The translations under genes were made by a program, and so were the position numbers. The notes beneath the pieces were generated by a model, which saw only the letters and a list, made by a program, of their open reading frames with translations, did no database searches and was not told where the DNA came from. DNA of 64,000 bases from Ilex aquifolium. Lineage: Eukaryota; Streptophyta; Magnoliopsida; Aquifoliales; Aquifoliaceae. Shown piece after piece: positions 59,475-64,000 of this stretch (its first letter is position 1; each line of letters opens with the position of its first letter). The stretch is from contig OX637398.1 of NCBI GenBank assembly GCA_951799425.1, forward strand, positions 16,588,270 to 16,652,269. Direction: 5' to 3'.

Positions 59475-59931
59475 ATATAAACAGTTACTAACAATCAGTA
59501 AAAATAATGGCATATTTATAATTGACTTTGATAGCATGCATGAAGAATACAAGTCTTTAGAAAACAAATTTAAAAGACATGAATTCTACAAGCAATACAA
59601 TCCTAGCAAAAGACAAAAAATATTTGAAAATGGACTAAGTTTATGCTTGAAATAAGATATGAAATCTTATTTTTTGATTACTTAGAAAACCATTATAAAG
59701 AAGTCAAAGTAGTAACAAAGCAAAAATGGAAAACTGGAGAAACCACTGTGGTATCTTCCAGTCATCCCCCAGCCGAAACTATACTAATTAGCCATAAAGA
59801 TTCTGAAGTAAAAGCCTCGCCTTTTAAGATTCCCACTACCGAATCTACCATGCAAGTAATTGAGCAAAACAATTTTACCAATCAAAGTTTAATAACCATT
59901 GGTAAATAGTTAGATAAAATAGAAACTAAAA
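59475..59931 (+). pseudogene. decayed inter-region (possibly virion-associated protein)
   Basis: Coding-like sequence continues with frame changes: a stretch around 59,505-59,650 and a 88-codon stretch at 59643-59909. No motif is recognisable. In several caulimovirids a small virion-associated or DNA-binding protein is encoded between movement and coat proteins; position is the only support for that here. Confidence 0.4.
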
Positions 59932-61302
59932 TTGATGAAATCAGACCATCTTCAAGTAAAAAAATTAGAGAAACCTCTAAACCAGTTACCTGAAGATAGG
60001 AGCAAGTTAGGAGTAACAACAACTAATAGTAAAAGACTCCAAAAAATTGAAGAAATCATCAGTAAAATGGACCCTACAACAGGATCATCTCAAGTAACTG
60101 CCATTAATCAGAATGAAGGACAAATCTCTAATTCTGAGTCCAGTAACATAGAAAGTTCTACTGATTCTGAAATCAAAGAATTAGAAGAACAGTTTGATAG
60201 TCAACATATTAACAAATTAACTTTTTCAAAAGTTAATCCAACAAGTACAACAACAAATTGGTATTCAAGGCCAACACCGCCTGACCTCCAATTCGAAGAG
60301 AAAAACATTAGTAACCAATTCTCAGTTCAATCCAATAAACTCTATGAATGGAATATAGATGGATTAAGTGAACAAGAAATTCTTAACAAAATTAACCATA
60401 TGTCCATGGTAATTAACAGTTATGTCAACAATCTTGACAACACTGAACCAAAAATAGTAGATCTAATTACTTCTGGATTTATAGGAGTGTTAAGAAATTG
60501 GTGGGATAACTACCTTAACCAAGAAGCAAGAGACAACATCAAATATGTTGTTGAGTTGGATGATGAAAACATGCCAATCTTTGATCAAAGAATTGGAAGA
60601 GCAAAGCAAGATGGGATTAACACCCTCATCTTTACCATAATCAAACATTTCATAGGCAAACCTAGCAATATTGAAGCAAGAATACATGACCAACTAAGTA
60701 ACCTAAGATGTCCAACACCTAGTGACTTTAGATGGTATAAAGATGTATTCATATCTAGAGTAATGATCAGACCAGATTGCAATAAATCTTTTTGGAAAGA
60801 AAAATTTGTAAATGGCTTATCTAATCTTTTTACACATAAGATTAGAGAAACCCATAGCAAAGAAACTGGAATAATTGAGTATGATCAATTAACCTATTGT
60901 GATCTTATCAGCACCATTCAAAAAGAAGGAATGCGAATGTGTATTGATATGAAAATTAGCAAACAGCTAAATGATGATAAGAAAAAAGCTAAATATGAAA
61001 TGGGTGATTTCTGTGAACAATATGGTCTCCCTTCAGTAGCACCATCTACCAGCAGAAAACACAAATCACCAAAGCATTATAGCAAAAGTAAATCTCACTT
61101 CAAACGTAGTAAGAAACATTTTCCAAAGCAAGATTATTATAAGAAATCTAGTAAAAAATCCCAAAAACCTTATAAGCATAAAACTTATAAGAAAAAGTCG
61201 GGAAAAAAAGATAGCAAAAATAGCAAAGAAATTGAATGTTATAACTGCGGCAAGAAAGGTCATATCAGCCCAGAATGTCCAGTTAAGAAGAAAATCAGAT
61301 AG
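59932..61302 (+). pseudogene. caulimovirid coat-protein region with CCHC zinc knuckle
   Basis: An uninterrupted stretch of 456 codons has an acidic, Ser-rich N-terminus and a central coat domain of about 220 residues (NWWDNYLN, FRWYKDVFISRVM, FWKEKFVNGL). A strongly basic Lys/Ser tail (about 61,050-61,230) follows, then a CCHC knuckle CYNCGKKGHISPEC at about 61,237-61,278. The basic tail and knuckle would bind nucleic acid in the capsid. A TAG at 61300-61302 separates it from the same-frame protease region. It belongs to a decayed copy, so expression is unlikely. Confidence 0.78.
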
Positions 61303-62478
61303 TTAAAATTAACTAAAGAAAATGAGGAAGAAATTCTCAACATCTTTAAGTTAAGTAACTTTAGCCAAAAAGAAGAAAGTTTAGATAATTCAAGCAACTC
61401 TGAAAGTTCTTCAGATTATCAGTCAATGTCTAGTAACTCTAGTGAACCAGACATCAAGTTAGGATGTAAATATAGTTGTTGTAAAACAATTAGAGTCCTA
61501 ACCAAGCAAATTGAGGAAGAACATATCCTCATTGATCTCATTAGTAAAATAGAAGACCCAGAGTTAAAAGTAAAATACATTAAAAGTTTAAAAGACTTGT
61601 TTGTCAAAAAAGACATTAAACAATCTTTTAATGAAAAACAGTTAATTAGTTTTAACAAAACAATGGAACGATTTAGTAAGGAGAAAAAGAAAGAAGTAAC
61701 CTTACAAGATCTCCAATGTGAAGTTAACAAACTAAAGCAAGAAATCAAAGATTTAAAAGCACAAGATCAAAAATTAGAACAAGCTTTAAATCTTTTACAA
61801 TCAAATAATAAGTTTAGTGAATCAAAGGACTCTGATCCTGAGCAATTTAATGGACAATCTGAGGATGAAAACCCAGATAACTCACATAGTCCAACCAGGA
61901 CATGTCCACAACGGATACCCATAACCTCCACCTCTCTAGTGGAACCCTTGGGTGTAACGAAGCTGCCATCTCACGATGGATGTTCGCAAACTAATAATGA
62001 TAGCAGGATAAACTTAGTAAATAAGTTGAATCTCCAGAAATGGCATTCCCAAGTTAGGATCATTATTGATGATGATTTTCAACTTGACACCATAGTTCTT
62101 ATAGATACTGGTGCAGATCTAAATTGCATACATGAAGGGCTTATACCAACCAAGTATTATCAAAAAACAACTGAAAGACTCAGTAAAACAAACGACAGTA
62201 AATTAGGAGTAAAATATAAGTTACCAAATGTGCATATTTGTCAAGATAATGTATGCTTCAAAACATCATTTGTCTTAGTAACAAATATGACGGACAAAGT
62301 TATCCTTGGTGTACCATTCATTCATCTATTGTATCCTTTTACAACAGATATAAATGGAGTAACCACCAAACCATTTGGTCAATCAGTAACCTTTAAATTC
62401 TTAGCAAAACCCCAAAGTAAGAGATTAAGGCAACTTAAAGATTATTCAATCTCTAAGTCTCTTAATTTAATTAATTAG
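61303..62478 (+). pseudogene. linker with coiled coil and aspartic protease
   Basis: This continues in the frame of the coat region after one stop. An acidic Ser-rich stretch is followed by a Glu/Lys heptad-like segment near 61,690-61,800 (DLQCEVNKLKQEIKDLK), probably a coiled coil. The retropepsin-type active site IDTGAD lies near 62,101-62,118, followed by VILGVPFIH, a typical second protease strand. The frame closes at 62478, and sequence up to about 62,590 is shifted. The protease would mature the polyprotein in intact relatives. Confidence 0.72.
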
Positions 62479-62578
62479 AAAACTAACCAAGTGAAATTTC
62501 TTAAAGAAGAAATTATCACAAAAGAATCCAAGAACAGTTAACCAACCCAATCTTAGTTGAAAAGATTGAAAAATTCAA

Positions 62579-63999
62579 AGTAAAACTTGAAGAAGAAGTG
62601 TGTTCTAGCCTCCCTACGGCCTTCTGGCACAGGAAAAAACATGTAGTAAAACTTCCTTACATCAAAGGATTTAGTGAACATCATATACCAACTAAATCAA
62701 GGCCTATCCAAATGAACCATGAAGTAATGAAAATTTGTAAAAAAGAAATTTCTGAATTACTTAAAAATGGTATCATTAGGAAAAGCAAATCTCCTTGGTC
62801 ATGCCCAGCTTTCTATGTCATTAAAAATGCAGAATTAGAAAGAGGCGTACCAAGACTAGTAATTAATTACAAGCCTTTAAATTCTGTTTTAGAATGGATC
62901 AGGTACCCAATTCCAAATAAGCAGGATTTAATCAAAAGACTTAGTAACTCAGCAATATTTTCAAAATTTGATTTGAAAAGTGGTTACTAGCAGATCCAGA
63001 TATCGCCAGAAGACAGGTATAAAACTGCATTTACAACACCCTTTGGTCATTACAAATGGAATGTAATGCCATTTGGATTGAAAAATGCACCCAGTGAATT
63101 TCAAAATATTATGAATGAAATATTCAACTCCATTAGTCATTTCTCTATAGTCTACATAGATGATATCCTCATCTTTTCCAAATTTATGGAAGAACATTGG
63201 AAACACCTTAATTCATTTCTAGAAATTGTCAGACACAATGGTCTAGTCATCTCTTCTAGCAAAATTAAGTTGTTTCAAACTTTAGTTAGATTCCTTGGAT
63301 ATAACATCCAACAGTCAACAGTTGTTCCTATCAGCAGATCTATCCAATTTGCCGATAAATTTCCTAATGAAATTACTGACAAAAACCAGTTGCAAAGGTT
63401 CTTAGGATCCTTAAACTACGTTTCTGATTTCTACCAGGATCTCAAAAAAATAGTCAAACCCTTGTATGATAGACTCAAAGGAAATCATCCTCCTTGGTCT
63501 TCAGTTTATACATCCATAGTCCAACAAGTTAAAAAATATATCAAGACTTTGCCTTGTCTTGGTATTCCATCGGCAAATTCATTCAAAATTATCCAAACTG
63601 ATGCCTCCAACAATGGCTACGGTGGTATCCTTCTACAGCAAATCACTCCAAACTCCCTAGAGAAAATTGTTCGTTTCCACTCTAGAATCTGGAACAAAAG
63701 CACAAGCAAATTATAGTACTATTAAAAAAGAAATTTTGTCTATTGTCCTGTGTATCTCGAAATTCCAGGATGATATATTAAATCAGAAATTCCTAGTAAG
63801 AGTAGATTGTAAATCAGCAAAATATGTTTTGGAAAAGGATGTACAAAACATTGCTAGTAAGCAAATTTTTGCCAGATGACAATCTATTTTAAGTATTTTC
63901 GATTTTGATATAGAATATATTAAGGGCAGTAATAACTGTATTCCTGATTTCCTAACCCGTGAATTTCTACAGGAACCTCATGGCGGACAGGAACACTAG
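62579..63999 (+). pseudogene. caulimovirid reverse transcriptase-RNase H, interrupted
   Basis: The RT begins with KNGIIRKSKSPWSCPAFYV and KFDLKSGY. A TAG at 62988-62990 interrupts it. It resumes with TPFGHYKWNVMPFGLKNAP and the catalytic YIDDILIFS (about 63,153-63,180). The thumb and connection follow (LGYNI, FLGSLNYVSDF). RNase H begins IIQTDASNNGYGGILLQQ near 63,590. A frame change occurs near 63,700, and a TGA interrupts at 63877-63879. The end (FLTREF) is followed by TAG at 63997-63999. RT-RNase H in pararetroviruses copies pregenomic RNA to DNA. The breaks make this copy non-functional. Confidence 0.85.
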
Positions 64000-64000
64000 T

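Larger units (their letters stand above)
58200..64000 (+). mobile_element. endogenous pararetrovirus (Caulimoviridae), decayed, reaching window end
   Basis: Gene order on one strand is movement protein, a short variable region, coat protein ending in a CCHC knuckle, aspartic protease, reverse transcriptase and RNase H, the order of plant pararetroviruses. No integrase follows RNase H and no LTR flanks the unit, which separates it from Ty3/gypsy. Each region has stops or frameshifts. The window ends one base after the probable last stop (63997-63999), so it is unknown whether more viral copies follow. The genus cannot be set from sequence alone. Confidence 0.85.

Noticed and set aside
58200-64000. 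Ty3/gypsy retrotransposon instead of a pararetrovirus
   Set aside because: No LTR or integrase is seen, and a 30K-type movement-protein region precedes the coat region on the same strand.

Overview
This is nuclear DNA from a flowering plant, most likely a eudicot. The evidence is two spliced plant genes with GT-AG introns, a plant L1-type LINE carrying RNase H, Ty1/copia and LTR debris, PIF/Harbinger and hAT elements, and an integrated caulimovirid. The genus cannot be told from the sequence. The window is AT-rich, and most of it is transposon-derived.

Only two host genes are well supported. (1) At 7.32-7.85 kb (+), a two-exon gene encodes a 124-aa secreted peptide precursor of the EPIDERMAL PATTERNING FACTOR-LIKE family (EPFL1/EPFL3 type). 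Short upstream ORFs sit directly before its start codon. (2) At 24.35-30.99 kb (+), an eleven-exon gene encodes a 305-aa plastid HAD phosphatase of the CBBY (xylulose-1,5-bisphosphate phosphatase) family. All splice junctions read through in phase. Its sixth intron is 3.85 kb long and holds a possible MITE and a bare poly(A) insertion.

Layout: 0-6.8 kb is decayed repeat sequence (an ACCGGT palindrome array, a possible plant-mobile-domain tail, one CACTA end, a tRNA-like SINE). 6.8-7.85 kb is the EPFL gene. 9.23-15.64 kb is a 6.4-kb low-complexity AT-rich block built as a giant imperfect palindrome. 16.2-24.1 kb holds hAT-type and Tourist-type MITEs with target duplications, plus copia gag and LTR debris. 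24.1-31 kb is the CBBY gene. 32.5-37.3 kb holds a near-perfect 44-bp-arm hairpin, a solo LTR with a perfect TSD, and an internally deleted copia element inserted next to another LTR. 38.6-41.7 kb is a nested foldback element. 42.2-48.9 kb is a full-length but broken LINE on the minus strand with matching TSDs. 50.5-54.2 kb is a nearly intact PIF/Harbinger element with both of its genes. 54.95-57.02 kb is a short non-autonomous LTR element followed by an inverted solo LTR of the same family. 58.2 kb to the end is a decayed endogenous pararetrovirus covering movement protein, coat protein, protease, RT and RNase H.

The coding transposons and the viral copy are all broken by a few nonsense codons and frameshifts, so none looks able to act alone as read here. 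Several stops are the kind produced by G:C to A:T change, consistent with long-term cytosine methylation. No CRISPR array, rRNA gene or clear functional tRNA gene was seen.
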